Below are positions 26,972-39,984 of a stretch of 64,000 nt of DNA, in pieces. Positions within the stretch are counted from its first letter, which is position 1. Every line of letters begins with the position of its first letter. A program made the position numbers and the translations under genes. Origin of the DNA: Tyto alba (taxonomy: Eukaryota > Chordata > Aves > Strigiformes > Tytonidae); contig NW_024881313.1 in NCBI RefSeq assembly GCF_018691265.1, forward strand, positions 34,403,518 to 34,467,517, read 5' to 3'. The notes under the pieces were generated by a model. The model did no database searches. It worked only from the letters and a program-made list of their open reading frames with translations, and was not told the origin of the DNA.

Positions 26972-28105
26972 CTGAGAAGTTTCAGTTTAAAAGGTAAATG
27001 AATATATCCCTATGTATAAACTTGAAAGCTATTTTAGCAACAGCTTTACATGTTAGCAATGGCATTATCTGCTTGATCAGGTACAGGATGAGAGAATACT
27101 GAAGTGTGATTCCTAGGAAGAATTAAACTGCAAAAGTGATTTATTTTTCATGACTAGTAACTCTCAGCAGTTTTGGCAACTTCATCTTAAGCACACAAAT
27201 ACAAAAGTAAAATTTGAGAGCAGGCTGCCGGCTGTATCCTCTGGGCCCTCAACAGGGGAGTGTGACTCTGTTTCAAATGACCTGCAGCCACCCTTTTGTA
27301 CAGGAGCACTAGCCCATCCCTGAAATTCCGAGCACTGTCATCTGTGGGCAGGTGGCTCCAAAGGCTCATGGGGGCAGGGGCTGTTTTTCTGGCTGGAGAA
27401 GGGTTGATGTAAAAGGGAGGCTTTGGCAGGAATCACTGAGCTGTGAGCATCCTTCCTCCCAGAAAACGCCAGATGCATCCTGCCAGGTCAGGCATGAAAT
27501 GTAGGTGATAGAACTAATTGTGGGTGTCACCCAGGGAATGTAGGAAATGTAGGAGGGCAGCCGCTCTTCTCCCCTTGGGAGCACGCGAATGACAACGCAG
27601 CGCTTTATCCTTTCCTGCTACGTATCAGTAGAGGCCCGGTTTGGATCAGAATGCCCAAGCAGGTGGGTGGAGAATTTAATGCTGTGCAAAATAAGGGCTT
27701 TATTTAAAAGCAGTATTTGCGAATACCTAGAGAAACAAGTGAAGGTAGCAACAGTATTTCTGCATGTTTGTGACCAATTAAATACCAGCTAGGGTTGTGC
27801 GCTAACTGGGGCCAAATTGTGGGCTCTGCTGTCACAGCACTACCTTCTTGGGGCTCGTGCAGCCAACCTGTGATGGGTGGCCAGATCCCAGCTGAAGTTG
27901 CTCAGATATAAGCACAGAATTGAATGGTGGGTCATCACTGCGCCCACCAGACAACGCTGTCACGAGGAGATGGCAACTGGAGATCACCCCATTTTGCTCA
28001 AAATTAAGACTAGTGCTATTTAGTTCTGTTAGGATCTCGCATACATATTCTGAGTAAAGTTATACTATAATACAAAAGTTGTTTTACAGTAATGCAATTT
28101 TGCAC

Positions 28106-28164
28106 TATGCATGCATATAGTCTTCTGAATATTCTTATTCATATGCATATTCAGTTATGCAAAT
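28106..28164. promoter_or_regulatory. Cluster of octamer/ATGCAT-type sites
   Basis: Within 59 bp lie the perfect palindromes TATGCATGCATA (28106-28117) and ATATGCATAT (28141-28150), and the exact POU octamer ATGCAAAT (28157-28164). Oct/POU and related homeodomain factors bind such sites. That it is a working enhancer is inference only. Confidence 0.3.
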
Positions 28165-29004
28165 GTTAGGACTTATGATTCATCAACAAGGAGACCGCAA
28201 AGTTATCCTAATTTTTCGCTCTTGTTTTGTCCCCGGAAAGGAAATGTCAGGATGAATCAGAATAAAGCAAAACTCTTGGACTGTTTTCAAACTAAACAGG
28301 GACTATCAATAGGAAACATAGGACAAAACCTTGTGTTAGCCAGTGACAGAGTAACTAATCTACTAGATTTTTTATTGTCTAAAATTCTAGTTTTATGTTA
28401 TGAAAAAAGGACATTTCATTATGCATTTCATTGTCTGATGAAAGAAACATTAGCATAAGAGATAATTACTTGCCATGTCAGTTCATCTTGTTACCAGAAC
28501 CAGTAGAGTTTGCAGCCAAATCTCAAAGAATCCTACATATGTACTGAATTTTTTAGCTTCATTATAGAAGACTCTAGAATTGTTGGCTAGTTTTCACTGC
28601 TTAATTGTTTCACGTGTACTTTCTCCAAAATGAACTGTTTTCAGCCATGGAATATAGCTGTATTTTGTCTCTTCAATGGACTTCTTTTGTAGTAGAACAG
28701 GGCAGCTACTGCACATACATGTAACTACATATTTACACCAATACTGACTGTTTAGATAGCAGTTAAATAGGATTAAAGTTAATACAAAGTTCTGTTACTC
28801 CTGAACAGATTTTGGTTTGGGGATATATTACAGATTTTCATTCTTTTATGTGTCAGGCTTTTATAAAATCCTTTGAAGGGTTTAGGTTGTTGAGCTGTAT
28901 CACAGCAGCCAAAAGTCTTTTTTTTTAATAATCATAAAAATATTTATCATTTTCTATGGAATTATTCCTTCACTGTCAGTATTGTACAGATTTAAATAAC
29001 ATAG

Positions 29005-29160
29005 ATACCGCAATAATGCTGTGAGGTAGGCTTTTAAATACCAAAGATTGGAAAGCTCAATTATGTAATTTAATCAAATACCCAGCAAAATAATTGTATT
29101 TTTCCCTCCACCTCTGTGCGGAAACTGAGTCACGGAAAAATTGAGTCTCAGATGTATTAG
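29005..29160 (-). repeat. MIR-like SINE fragment, antisense
   Basis: AATGCTGTGAGGTAGGC, later CTGTGCGGAAACTGAGTCAC and TTGAGTCTCAGATG, follow the order of the reverse-complement MIR core, with an AT-rich insertion between the two halves. Old and diverged. Confidence 0.45.
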
Positions 29161-31812
29161 GGTGTGCCTTGTGGTGACTACTTTTATGTTTTAAGTGCCT
29201 CGTTGAAACAGACAATCCTAAGGCTCAGAGTGCTCCCAGCACAGTTGCTGGAGTCACAGATGCTCTTCATCCCTAACAACTCACACCCAAGTGTACAAGG
29301 CTGGCATCCAAAAGGAGATTTCCCACCAGTGAACATTCTTATAAAATGGAAACCATGCCATCTGTCCTGGTTGTGCTGTTACACATCTGTAATGAGGTGA
29401 CGATAGTTTTCATAGGATGTAAGAGATGTTACTTCCTTGGTCTCCTCTGATCCACGTCTTATTGTGTCCTACAGTTGTCCTCTACACTTGGCAGGCCAGC
29501 CTTGTTAAGACGGTGAATATGTGGTTTCCTTATGTCTGGTAATAGCTCTTTTGGCAGAGCTTGTTGATACTGGAAATGGTTTTTGTAGACTTGCTGAATA
29601 CATTTGCACACAATGAACACATCCCAGCAGCAAGACTTTAAGATCTAATGGTGTTTTTTCTCCCTTTTAGTGGTTTATATTTGCATCAATTACAGCTACC
29701 ATCCACCTCAAATCCCAATCTGAGTGCTCAGGAAACATTTGTACATCCATAAAAACACAGAAGAGAGGAGCATCTTCCTCAGAACTGTTGATCTGAATTT
29801 GTCTGTAAGCAAAAACTGAACAGGCAGGTGAGGTGTCCTTTTAATCCTTCAGGATGTGGAACACTCTCCAGTCCCACTGAAATCAGAAGTTGAGGACATT
29901 CAAAATCAGGGTTATTCTTCTTGCCTCACTCTGTGGGATGTGACATTAGCTAACATTTGTATCTGCCTACAACACCCAGTCTCCGCTGCATCTGTGGTTA
30001 TTGTCTCTTTATGAAATGAAATGGAAGCCCTTGGAGGGCAGCTGCAGTTTTGGAAAAGGGCTGAAGAGAAGGACTGAGTAGGGGATTCCCTTTGATTCCA
30101 GCAAAGCTAACATTCTTTGATGAGAGTTAAGATTTTCTTTGGAAAATAAATACGTTACACTGCATCACTAAAACCACTACAAATAAAACACATTAGAGCT
30201 TAAATGTTTTTCAGGTTTCTTGATGAGTGATTCTATTCTCTTAAAGTTAAGTCTCTTCATACGTAAAAGCCATCAAGAAAGGTTGTTTTCAGTGAAGAAA
30301 GATAGCTAAAGAGCAGTTACTTAAATTCCTCCTTAATTTCTTTAATCATAAGATATGGTAACTCTTCCCCAGATGTGTCAGGAATTACAGTTTCTTCAAG
30401 TAATAGATTCGTCCCTGAGTTGCTGGATTTCTTGTCTTCTGAGTCCAGCATCTTAGTTATTACTGAGTTTTATTCTTACCTTCCATCAATACAAAGTTTT
30501 ATTTGAAAACACTGTGAGGTAAAATGTGACACTGAGAGGTAATGAATATAAAGTGAGCTGTATGAATGCACTTTACCCCGGGTTGAAAGGAAGGACCAGT
30601 GGGGGCTGCATGTACACCAATGCAAAGCTGCTGAATGGGAAAAAAATCTCTAGTGCAAAAATCTCTGGTGGAGCCTTGAAAGCTCCTTGAAAGCTTGAAA
30701 GAAGACGAGCTAGATTTATCATGCAGATGCATTATCATGTTCTCAAACACTTGCTTGAATGGCTTGGGATTTTATGCTTATTAAATGCTATCTTATCAAT
30801 GCTCCCTTTTGATGGACTTGAGTGCCCTCTGGACTAACTGATCATCTGCACAAACATCTGGAAGTATAAGAAGTGAAGCAAATTCCAAGATCATATAGCG
30901 CACTTAAAAATATGTAGTTATGTTCAGCCTCGTAGTTTTTATGCATTGAAGTCTGTCCTGGTTTATGCTGGCATAAGAGAATCAACCTTTGTTTGCTGAA
31001 GTACATATAGATATAATGAGAAACACAGATGTTGTAACTTGAATTTTCTAATTGGTTAGGGATGTCTGCTGGTTCTTAAATGGATAATAAATACAGCTTA
31101 AATGATCTGTTTGATCACAGTTCAGAACTGCCCTAAGAACGTAACCAAAAATACAGCTGGGTTAGATACACAGGTCAAATGAAAACAGGATGCTCACAAG
31201 AGAAATGATCTGCTGCTGATATTGATTCTCAGCAAAAGATATGAATAATCTTTCTCCTCAAAGGCTGCTGAAAACTATTCTAGTTTGTATAAAGGTATTG
31301 CCAAGCCTTATAGAAAGCAGACTGAGATTCATGGGAAATATGTCCTGTTTGTTGTTGCCTCTGCTTCTAATTTTATTCTAAGTGCAGGTTGAGATACAGT
31401 GAAAATAATTAAAAATAAGAAGAAGCAACTATTAAAGCTCTTGAGCCATTTGCCATCAGACAGTGGTAATCCTGAGACTCACAGGAGTATTAAAATTATA
31501 AAAATAAAGTAATACCAGTGCTAAGGATCATTTTGGAAATAAGCAGTCAGACAGGAGGTTAGTACAACATGAACCTCCAGCACTCTTGTCTTGCTGCTGT
31601 GCCTCCCTGTAAATGGATCTGACAATTGAACCAGTTGAATGATTAAAAGAGTTTTAATGGCAAGGCGGAGAAATCCTTTTCATAAACAAGGAGGTGAGAT
31701 ACATACTTTTAGTCTGGGGAAATGTGATGAAAAAATACAGGTTCACTGTAAAGCTGAGATTTCTGTCTGCTTTTCTTCTGAGCTGATCTTTGGTAATTAT
31801 TCTTGTTTACAG

Positions 31813-32027
31813 CCTCTGGCCTCTCTTCTTCTCCATCTACCCCAACACAAGTGACCAAGCAGCCCACGTTTCCTCTTGAATCCTATAAGCATGAGCCTGA
31901 GAGGCTAGAAACACGAATTCACTGTTCTTCACCTCCGGACACAGGGCAGAGATTTTCTTTGCCTCCATCTCAAAGTGCAGCCAAGCCTCCTATCATGACA
32001 CCAGCTCCCTGTGCTACCTCAAAACCA
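31813..32027 (+). CDS. PRKAG2: PRKAG2 exon of the gamma-2-specific N-terminal tail (partial CDS)
   Basis: This internal exon encodes 71 codons plus two bases of the long gamma-2 subunit of AMP-activated protein kinase (AMPK). It begins after the acceptor TTCTTGTTTACAG in phase 1, so the first split codon is finished by CC, and ends in phase 0 at CCA before the donor GTAAGT. The peptide reads [16 protein letters not shown], then [15 protein letters not shown], then SPPDTGQRF. These are hallmark stretches of vertebrate gamma-2 before its CBS domains. The 3' third ([14 protein letters not shown] and on) is diverged from the mammalian version as I remember it. The tail is Ser/Thr/Pro-rich and probably disordered. 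It is absent from the gamma-1 subunit and the short gamma-2b isoform, and is thought to give isoform-specific regulation or localisation. The next coding exon is 19.8 kb downstream. Identity is near certain; exact exon numbering is not claimed. Confidence 0.95.
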
Positions 32028-32367
32028 GTAAGTAAAGCATGTGGCCAGTTTTCCACTGGGAAATGTACAGGGTTGTGTGTTAACTGTTTCTTGTATTACA
32101 ACCAATGGGCTAGAGTGTGTGTGTCCATACTGTGGAACAGAACAAGAACAATGTCATGGGCCTTTTACTTCAGACTTGGCACAACTTTCCCAGTATTCAG
32201 CTGACAAGGCACAAGGAATCCAAAGGTGGTAGCTCCCCTTCTGATTTACCCAATTAACAACTAATTTTTGCACTATTCTCAAGCGAGTTTTGCAGTGCAT
32301 ACACTGCTGAGATGCCACTTTAGAGAAGGATAAAATTTTATTTGGGATTATCTTTTATCTCTCTTAG

Positions 32368-32436
32368 GAAGAGCTGATGAGAGAGCTAGCAGCCAAGGAG
32401 AGCATATCAAAAAGAAATTCACAGTATGAGCTGTAG
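32368..32436 (+). other. PRKAG2: Candidate alternative terminal coding segment (speculative)
   Basis: TTTTATCTCTCTTAG is a fair splice acceptor. The sequence after it is open in exactly the phase (0) left by the preceding PRKAG2 exon, giving 22 charged residues (EELMRELAAKESISKRNSQY and two more) before TAG at 32434. If used, it would make a truncated gamma-2 tail protein without CBS domains. No polyadenylation signal lies close behind; the nearest AATAAA I see is near 33430. Chance is a serious alternative. Confidence 0.2.
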
Positions 32437-32618
32437 GGGTTCGGAGTTCCTGCTGCCTCTGGAGTCTCAGATGACTGGGAGAACTGGTGACTAATGGCAC
32501 TAGTTGCTCTCACACCTCCTACCCCAGCTCAGAGAGCAGAGGAAGAAGGGCAGCACTACTAGGGCATTTATCTAGCCCCCCACGTAGTAGAGGTGTCTTC
32601 ACAAGAGTGGTTTCTTCA

Positions 32619-32662
32619 TTCCTGGGAATGCATGAACTCAGCAGTTCCTGGGAATACATGAA
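32619..32662. repeat. Short tandem duplication
   Basis: TTCCTGGGAATGCATGAA at 32619-32636 recurs as TTCCTGGGAATACATGAA at 32645-32662, a period of 26 bp with one substitution. A small local duplication. Confidence 0.85.
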
Positions 32663-35600
32663 TTCCAGCCTCTGATATCCTCCACCACAACATCTGCACT
32701 GCATGCCATTGTGCCTCCTCCCCTCTCCCTTGGCCAGCCTGAGCCTCAGAGGCATTGCTCTTCTTTTCTTTTCTCCTCTGCCTTTTTGACCCTTCTTTCT
32801 TTTTTGTGTTAATTCCTTTGCATTAACCGTATCTTTCCATTCATCATTCCCATGCCTCACAGAACTGGCAGACTGTGATCTGTCCCCAGAGGTAACTACC
32901 CTGCATCTGTCTTTCCCAGATTTTCTTTTTTTTTTATTTTTTTCCCTCAGAATGTAAAATCTTTGACATTTCCCATATCTAGAAATCTAGAACTGTAAAG
33001 GACATAAAGGTTCATGAGGTCTGTTTCCCTGTTGAATGACTGCAAGTTCTGTTTCACTCCAATTCTTAGCAATTCCAAAATCTTTTTGCTTTTGTGTAGC
33101 TATCTCCACAGCAGCAGCAGCCGTGGTTATTCTGAAAGTGTTTAGGTACTGGATCAGTGTTCACATACGTCTTTCAAGTCGTTCACACACATCCAGTAAA
33201 ACCCACGCCATATTTTGGGGACCCCTCATAATGGTTAGGAAGTCTCTGATCTTCAACCTAATTTTTTTCATGGACAGGTTACGACCATTTGCTTTTAGAA
33301 TTAATAGCCATTTTCATTCATTTTTTGTTACATTCTGTTGTACCTGAAACCAACCTTTGTTATTCTAGATTAAGCAAGCCAAACTCTCCCTACAAAATCG
33401 AGTTTCTGTTCTGCTGCTATGCAAAAGTAAATAATTAAATAAAATAAATCTTACATTTATAGTTAGGGATCTTCAGCAGTAATTTTTCTCCAGCCAACTC
33501 ATTGCCTTTCCATGTAAGTAGTAGTAGTAGTCTTGGGATACATAAATTATGAAACTCAAAGGCTTGTAGGACACAAAAATATTTTTGGTAGGTTTCAGTC
33601 AGTCATATTATTTGCATATGAATGTGTTTATCGGAGTTATGCAGCTACAGAGGAGTCTTTTGTACCTGTTAGAATAGAAGTGGGGAAACAACATAATCTT
33701 AGCACATTCCACTGACCAAAAGACTGAAAAACTTGTTTTGTTTTTATTTATTTGCTGATTCAGACAATATGAAGTTGAATAGAAGATGCCAGAATAAAGA
33801 AACAGAATTCTTAGCAAGTATTTATCAAACGTTGTGGTTGTATATATGTACAAGGGAGAGTCTGGATGGAAACTTAGTATGTTGGACTCAATTACCTCCT
33901 GTTCAGAAGACACAGAAATACATAGGATATATAGCGCCTGATTACCTTTGTTTTGTACCCTCTGTACTCATTTATATCTGAAAACAGTGACTGTGCAGGG
34001 CTGCCAGTGAATCATTAGGTTTTTGTTTACTTAGGAACAATTGTCTGCAGCTACAGATCTGTGAGGAACAAAGCCCTGGATGTTTAATTTTCAACAGAGA
34101 CCAGAGAGATTTGCCATGCTCTTCTAGTAGGACAAACTGTTAGAGGAGAGAAAGGCTAAGTTTCTGCAGAAGGGCATGAATCTGAAGCTGATGTGTGTTG
34201 ACTCAGGACTGTTGTGTCTTTTGATCCCTGTAAGTTGTTTACATAGCATTCCTTTACAAATACGACAGCAATAGACCAACATTCTTGATTTGAGTACTGT
34301 ATTTCAAACATTTCATTTATTCTGAGCTGTGTGTTAATAAATACGTTTTCACAATGCACATGCCATAAACAAATCTGTAAAAGGCAAACTCAATTTCTTG
34401 TTTACTTAGATCACCATTGCTTGGCATAACAATTCCAATTATCTTAAAAACACACTATAAATTGTATGATAAATGGTTTCATAGGGGCCATGCTGTTGGA
34501 TGATCAGTTTAATGACAGGGAAGCTTCTATGTTGACATCTGAAATGAGAAGTTAACTCTTATCTACAGGGCTCTGTCAACTTAAATTTTGTTTACTTATT
34601 ACATCGTTTAACTAGTGATGATAATGTGTGAGATCCCAGAACTACTATAAATGATTCATGATTGCTCTATATATTGCAGTAGCCAAGAAGAACCCTTGGA
34701 CCCAGACGTGGAATTATTATTAAAAAACCCCACAGAACAGCAGATAACTATAGTAAGGTGCATGATCAGGACTTGGAACTAATCTTAGCCCATTTTTATG
34801 ATTAACTGCATTTGAAGCTGATTGTGTACTTGTTTTTTATATGTCTGAGACTGTGGCACAGACTGGTTAAAACTGTTCGGTAAGGGAGAAGGCATGGAAG
34901 AAAGAATAAAAACATTTCTTTCCCAGCGGATGTAATCAAAACCTTTCATCTTTTAGTAGCACTTTGGACAGTGTATATTTTGATGTGATTTTTAAGCCTT
35001 AGATTCAGGCAAGGGGAACAAAAAGTGGGAGATAGTTCCTGACAGAGGGAGATCCTCCTTCAGGGAGTATCATCTCAACACAGTATACAAACCTAAGCAA
35101 TTAACCTTATGCTAAATGGATGTCTGTGGTAATCACTAAGATCTGGATTTATCCCACCTAACTTTAGAAACCTATCTGAGCTGCTTAAGTTGGGACTACA
35201 GTAGCTCTAGTTGTCTCTATATCCCACAGAGAGGCATTTGCAGGGGATGAAACAGATCTTCGGTGGGCTGAACAGCATTTTGCACTGATTATAAAGGGAG
35301 TGGCTCCGGGTGTTGTATTTCTAACGGAGGCACTTCTGTTAGGTGCCCAAAGCTAGGTGTGATGAGGCTGTGACACACCATTGCAGCAGCTCTTCCAGGC
35401 TTTCCTCTGGGTGTGTAGGTGTTCCTAGTGGTTGAGTTAGAAGGTTATAATGAGAAATTCAGCTGATAAGAGATCAAAGCTATACCAAAAGATTACTGTG
35501 CACTGTATTAAATGGGGAAGGAGCAATTTGATTTTTCACAGTACAGTTCATGACTCTGTACTTTGGCCTTGTGTTGTTTGGACTGTGTAACCTTCAGGCA

Positions 35601-36619
35601 GTAAGTGGTAAATGATAACTCTTCTCTAATGTGACATTACTAACCATGAAAGGAATGTAGAGAGGTTGCAAATTCAATAACGAACATGTTTGCCCTGTTT
35701 CTGCTTTGCTCGTATTTTAAAGTGGAATGTCGTATGTTGAGCTTAATGTGGTTGTATCCTTTTCATTTTATCCTTTCTTCCTCCACTGATGCATAAGACA
35801 CTGTGAAAATAGAAGTATTCCCTGTCTCCTGCAAACACAGAATTTTTGTGGTACATCATTTCCTGGCCTTTATGGGTTTCCCCTTTCCTGGCATGAGAGG
35901 AGTCCAGGCCAGAGAAAGAAGATGGTAGCTCCAAACTGAGGAGTTGCCTTTGGATTCTCTTTTGATGTAAACAAAGTTGGGGCTTCCTCTGCTCAGAAGA
36001 AGTGACAAAGGCAGAACAAGTGGCCCTTTCCATATGATTGTATAGTTAACCACTGATCTCCAAATACCTTCTGATCCAAGTAATTTTCCAGAACATTCTT
36101 CAGGAGGGCTTCTCAGCCAGAAGGTATTCTGAGACTTACTCTAAGCTTGCATGAGCAAGTCCTGTTAAAACTGTAGATATAGCACACAGGAGGGACTGAA
36201 AGAGTCTGGAGTCGTTTTACACAGTCTTTTCTGCTCCAGCATATGGAAGAAGAGAGGAGCAGTGTACAGCTGGGACTCTCTTCCAATCCTAGATCCAGAG
36301 AGGGAAACAAGATTGTTTCTGCAGCTACCTGCTTGTTAAACAGTAGCACTTCCCTGCAAGGCTATTCATGCTGTTTCTTAGCCAAAATGTAGTAAGCTCA
36401 AAAACAGGGCTGTTAACTTGTTCAGCGTGAAAGGCTATTACATCACACCCTGCTGCTGGCAAGGAGCCTGGGAACCAGGGTATGTGCAGCAGGTCCTTCA
36501 GTTTGGCTCTCTCCAAAAAGCCATGCCACCTATCAGAGCTCCATAATCTAGCTGGCTGATTAAAGAGATTTAAATCTGATGAAGAGAACAGAAAAGTGTT
36601 CTTTGATTCTGATGTCCTT

Positions 36620-36643
36620 AAAAAAAAAAAAAAAAAAAAAAAA
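36620..36643. repeat. Poly-A tract (24 A)
   Basis: Uninterrupted run of 24 A. No retroposon body is recognisable before it. Confidence 0.95.
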
Positions 36644-38905
36644 GCACAGGCTGGGAAAAAGGAATCCAGTCTGCAAATGTACAAGAACTCCCTATTTCAG
36701 CATTCATGTGGTTTAAGGCAATATATTAGAGTGCCAAGACATTACTGTGATTCAGCTTTGATTTACACCACAGTAAACTGATGACAGAAATTAGAGCCAG
36801 AAAGGCTGTCATCTACCAGTGAAGAAAGCTCTTGCAGTGGTGGTGTGTCCAGGCTAGTTTTAAGTGCCTTAATACCAGCACTCCTTCTGGGAGATGATTC
36901 TGTTCTCTAATAGATCCTATGGGCTGTAACAAGCTGTCGTTGTTTAAACGTTTCTCCTTTGCTGGAACTGTTGCTATCCATGTGAAAGTGTGTTTAATTT
37001 AAAAATGGTATATATTTGTCCAACAGTTGGCAGGTAACTAATCCACTGCAAACCTAGTAAATTAATAACTTTTTGATGAACTATGTAACAATTACGTACA
37101 ATATTAATGAGAAAATGTTTTGAGTCCACCTGACTTGATTTCAGTCTTCTTTAACAGAGCATCATGGTAGCTCCACTGAACTGAATATAGGCTCACAGGA
37201 GAATTATTTCATGTGGTTGAAAAGTCCATAGTGAGATCGTGAGATATAAACAAGAAATGAACCACTAAACTCACCTGGAACCAAACATTACAAAAATAGA
37301 AAGCTTCAGCTATACCACACTATTTCTTTTTAAATACAGCTCCCATTTTATTAATATTCTGTTTTCCCACTTCACCTTTTCCCTATTAGTTGTATCTTTT
37401 GTATCACATTTGGTATTTTCCTCCCCTTTTAGTATTTAAAATATGCAACAAACATCTTACTACCCATTTTGTACCAGTTCATTTGCTTTTTTTTAAAGCT
37501 ACTTATTTGGTCTAGAGAAAAAATGCCCAGTCACATCCTTCTGAAACACTGATTTCCTAATGTGTTTGTATCCTGGTTGCAGTGTTCAGATTCATGGCAA
37601 TCAATCTTAAGATGCAGAGAAATTGTAACGCATAAAGATGATTTTTTCTGCCCTAAGGAAATGTGTGTCTATGTCAGCTTGTGGCTTTTTCTGCAGCCAC
37701 AGAGATAATTTAATCAACTATCTATGGATTCACTCAGTGGATACTTTATTTTAATGGCATAAGTCCTACAATTCCTGTTCCTCCTAGTCCTAGATCAAAA
37801 GGATAAGGGCTAGGTGGGAAGGATGAATAGCCAGAATGCTGAGTCCAATCAATTCCCAGCTGCTCTGACAGCTCTCATAAGGCTATAAGTAGCTAAGGCA
37901 ATTAAAACTAGAGCATTTCTGAGTCTTTTTTAAGATACACATTGGTACCAAAATCATGACCCCAGCATCCTGAAGACAGTTAGTGGCTTAAAGCTAAGTT
38001 ACTTTTATCACCCTAAGTCCCGGTATAAAAAGGCTAAACCTAAGGATCTGGCCTCATCTGTCTATATAAATAGATATATTTTGAATAAGTAATATGATGT
38101 AAAAGGGTGCTTTAAGATTGACAGCTTGTTTTTACCCGTTGAACTTATTTCTCATGGCACAGTTTATTTCTGAATTTTAGACTTGTTAATTTAATAAACA
38201 TCCTGTTATTTTGCCAGAAGATCAGAATTTCACTTTAGAGTGAGCTCTGTCAGCCATTAGAAGCCAGATACATACTCTCTGATTTAATGTAAAGCTGCAG
38301 CTTAATATAGGATTGGTGACAGTTCCTTACCAGTTTTATCTGGGCAATTTTGGAACACAAAAAATATTTACTATTTAGGCTGTTTATTCACAAAGCAGTA
38401 GGGATTACAGACCAAAGTCTTTCCATGAGAATGGAGGAGAGATGCACAGTTTTGAACAAGTTCTGTTGCACCATGCCTGCTTATGTATTGGACCAGAGGG
38501 AAAATACAGCTAAGAATAAGAAAAACATGCTTATGGAAGGGAACTCTATGAATTCCTCTCCGTCTTCATCTTTATTAGCCTGGTTTCGTCTACACTGTAT
38601 TTTTACATACACTGTCTTTAATGGCCAACAGCACTTTAAAGGATGTAAAAAGCTGGTTGATACAGAAAGGAAATTAACTACATAAAGCAGTGATATTCCT
38701 TTCCCACTTCTTCACACCACTCCCCTGTCCCTTCCTCTGACTGGATGAAATAGCCTGTTAAAGTTAGGAGAAATAAATGGGACATCACAAACAACACTCA
38801 CTTCTGTATGGCTTCTTTCCCCCATCTTTCGTATTTTATAGTGTCACTACCTGCTTGTTCACAAGGAGAGCAATACAGCTCTTTACAAATACAGCTTGTG
38901 TCTGG

Positions 38906-38933
38906 TTTTTTTTTTTGTTTTTTTTTTTTTTTT
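38906..38933. repeat. Poly-T tract with one G
   Basis: Eleven T, one G, then sixteen T in AT-rich intron. Confidence 0.93.
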
Positions 38934-39857
38934 CTTTTAAGATTACTATCAAGCAAGTATGGCCGTTTGAAAGTCAGCTGCATGGGCTGCTGACTCAGAA
39001 GAGGACTAGATACCATCTTGGCAGCAGCTTGGAAAAATGTTTCCATTGTGCTAGTGAAATGAATGCAAAATATTTATTCTTTGAGCTTGTTCACAACAGC
39101 ATTCTCAGCTGGAACTGAGGGTGAGGCCATGTGGAAGACATTTGTAGGAAGACAATAATGATTTGTACAGTGCCCAAGGTATGCATAATCTTATTTTATG
39201 ATTAGCAAAGGACAAAGCTTCTAGCATATGGGGCTTATAAACTGAAGTGTAAATCAGTGAAGTAATCAACAGAGAATAAAAGAGAAAAGGTAATGGAGGC
39301 AGAAGGTCAGCAAAAGAAGGTGAGGGGGCAGAATTCAAGAGGGAAGGTTTTAATTTCATTTTTTTGCATGTTTAGGGTTACGGTAAAGTGCCAGTGATAA
39401 GACTTTTGACATTTTTATCTGTCTTACTTTTTCACTTACAACTGCACAAGCCAGGACATCTGCAGTATGTAGAAAGTCTTCTTCCTTGTACCTCAGAACA
39501 AAAAGTTACTAATTGCTAGTTTGTGGTATATGAACACATATGATTCAGGTAGAAAAATAAACATGATTCTTGCCCTGAGGACCTTATCGTCCAAGAGCCT
39601 GATCTAGCAAAACAGGCCAGGCAAATTCTAAAACCATAAGAAAGCATTGGCTTAAACAGGATTGTTCCTAAGCACTGCTTCCAGTATATGCTTGCAGAAT
39701 GGATTTTAAGTGTAGCCATAACATAGCTAGCAATGACAGAAGGCACTGAAGAAAGGTAACCTGAAGGTTACAGCACCGAGTTTGGTTGAGGTTGCTATGT
39801 ATTTATGTTGCTGAATCTCAGATGCTGTTTTGTTTTGGTCAATGTCAATGTGATGAT

Positions 39858-39984
39858 GGCCTTGATCCAGGAAAGTACTTAAATGTGTGGTTAATTTTAA
39901 GTATATTGGTAATCCTGTTGGAGTCAACAGTACTAGAGCACTTAAAGCTATGTGCATGCCAAGTCACTTTACTGGATCAGAGTC
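39858..39984. repeat. Palindromic interspersed repeat (MITE-like), copy 1
   Basis: The left end, GGCCTTGATCCAGGAAAGTA, and the right end, ACTTTACTGGATCAGAGTC, are imperfect inverted repeats. Inside them TTAATTTTAAGTA is mirrored by CTTAAAGCTA. The order 'gatccagcaaagcacttaa ... attgaagtcaa ... ttaagtgctttgctggatc' is one I recall as a recurrent repeat in turtle, crocodile and bird sequence. I cannot name the family with certainty. The length, about 127 bp, and the terminal inversion suggest a non-autonomous DNA element, but a foldback SINE-like origin is possible. Confidence 0.65.

Larger units (their letters stand above)
1..31812 (+). other. PRKAG2: Long PRKAG2 intron upstream of the gamma-2 tail exon
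   Basis: Everything before the acceptor at 31811-31812 reads as intron of the + strand PRKAG2 gene. I looked for the Ser/Pro/Arg-rich exon that precedes the tail exon in known gamma-2 proteins and did not find it, so it probably lies before the window. The sequence is AT-rich with scattered poly-T and poly-A tracts, one CR1 LINE 3' end, several MIR-like pieces, GC-rich pockets near 10.0, 14.2, 22.5 and 25.3 kb, and clusters of short palindromes. Open frames here, up to 166 codons, show no recognisable domain and no support from splice sites. Confidence 0.75.

Noticed and set aside
31639..31854. 71-codon frame overlapping the tail exon
   Set aside because: It is in a different frame from the PRKAG2 peptide and crosses the acceptor.
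35080..35420. Possible interspersed repeat (segment with CCCACCTAACTTTAGAAACC)
   Set aside because: It feels like a worn sauropsid repeat, but I could not align it to a family or to a second copy in the window.
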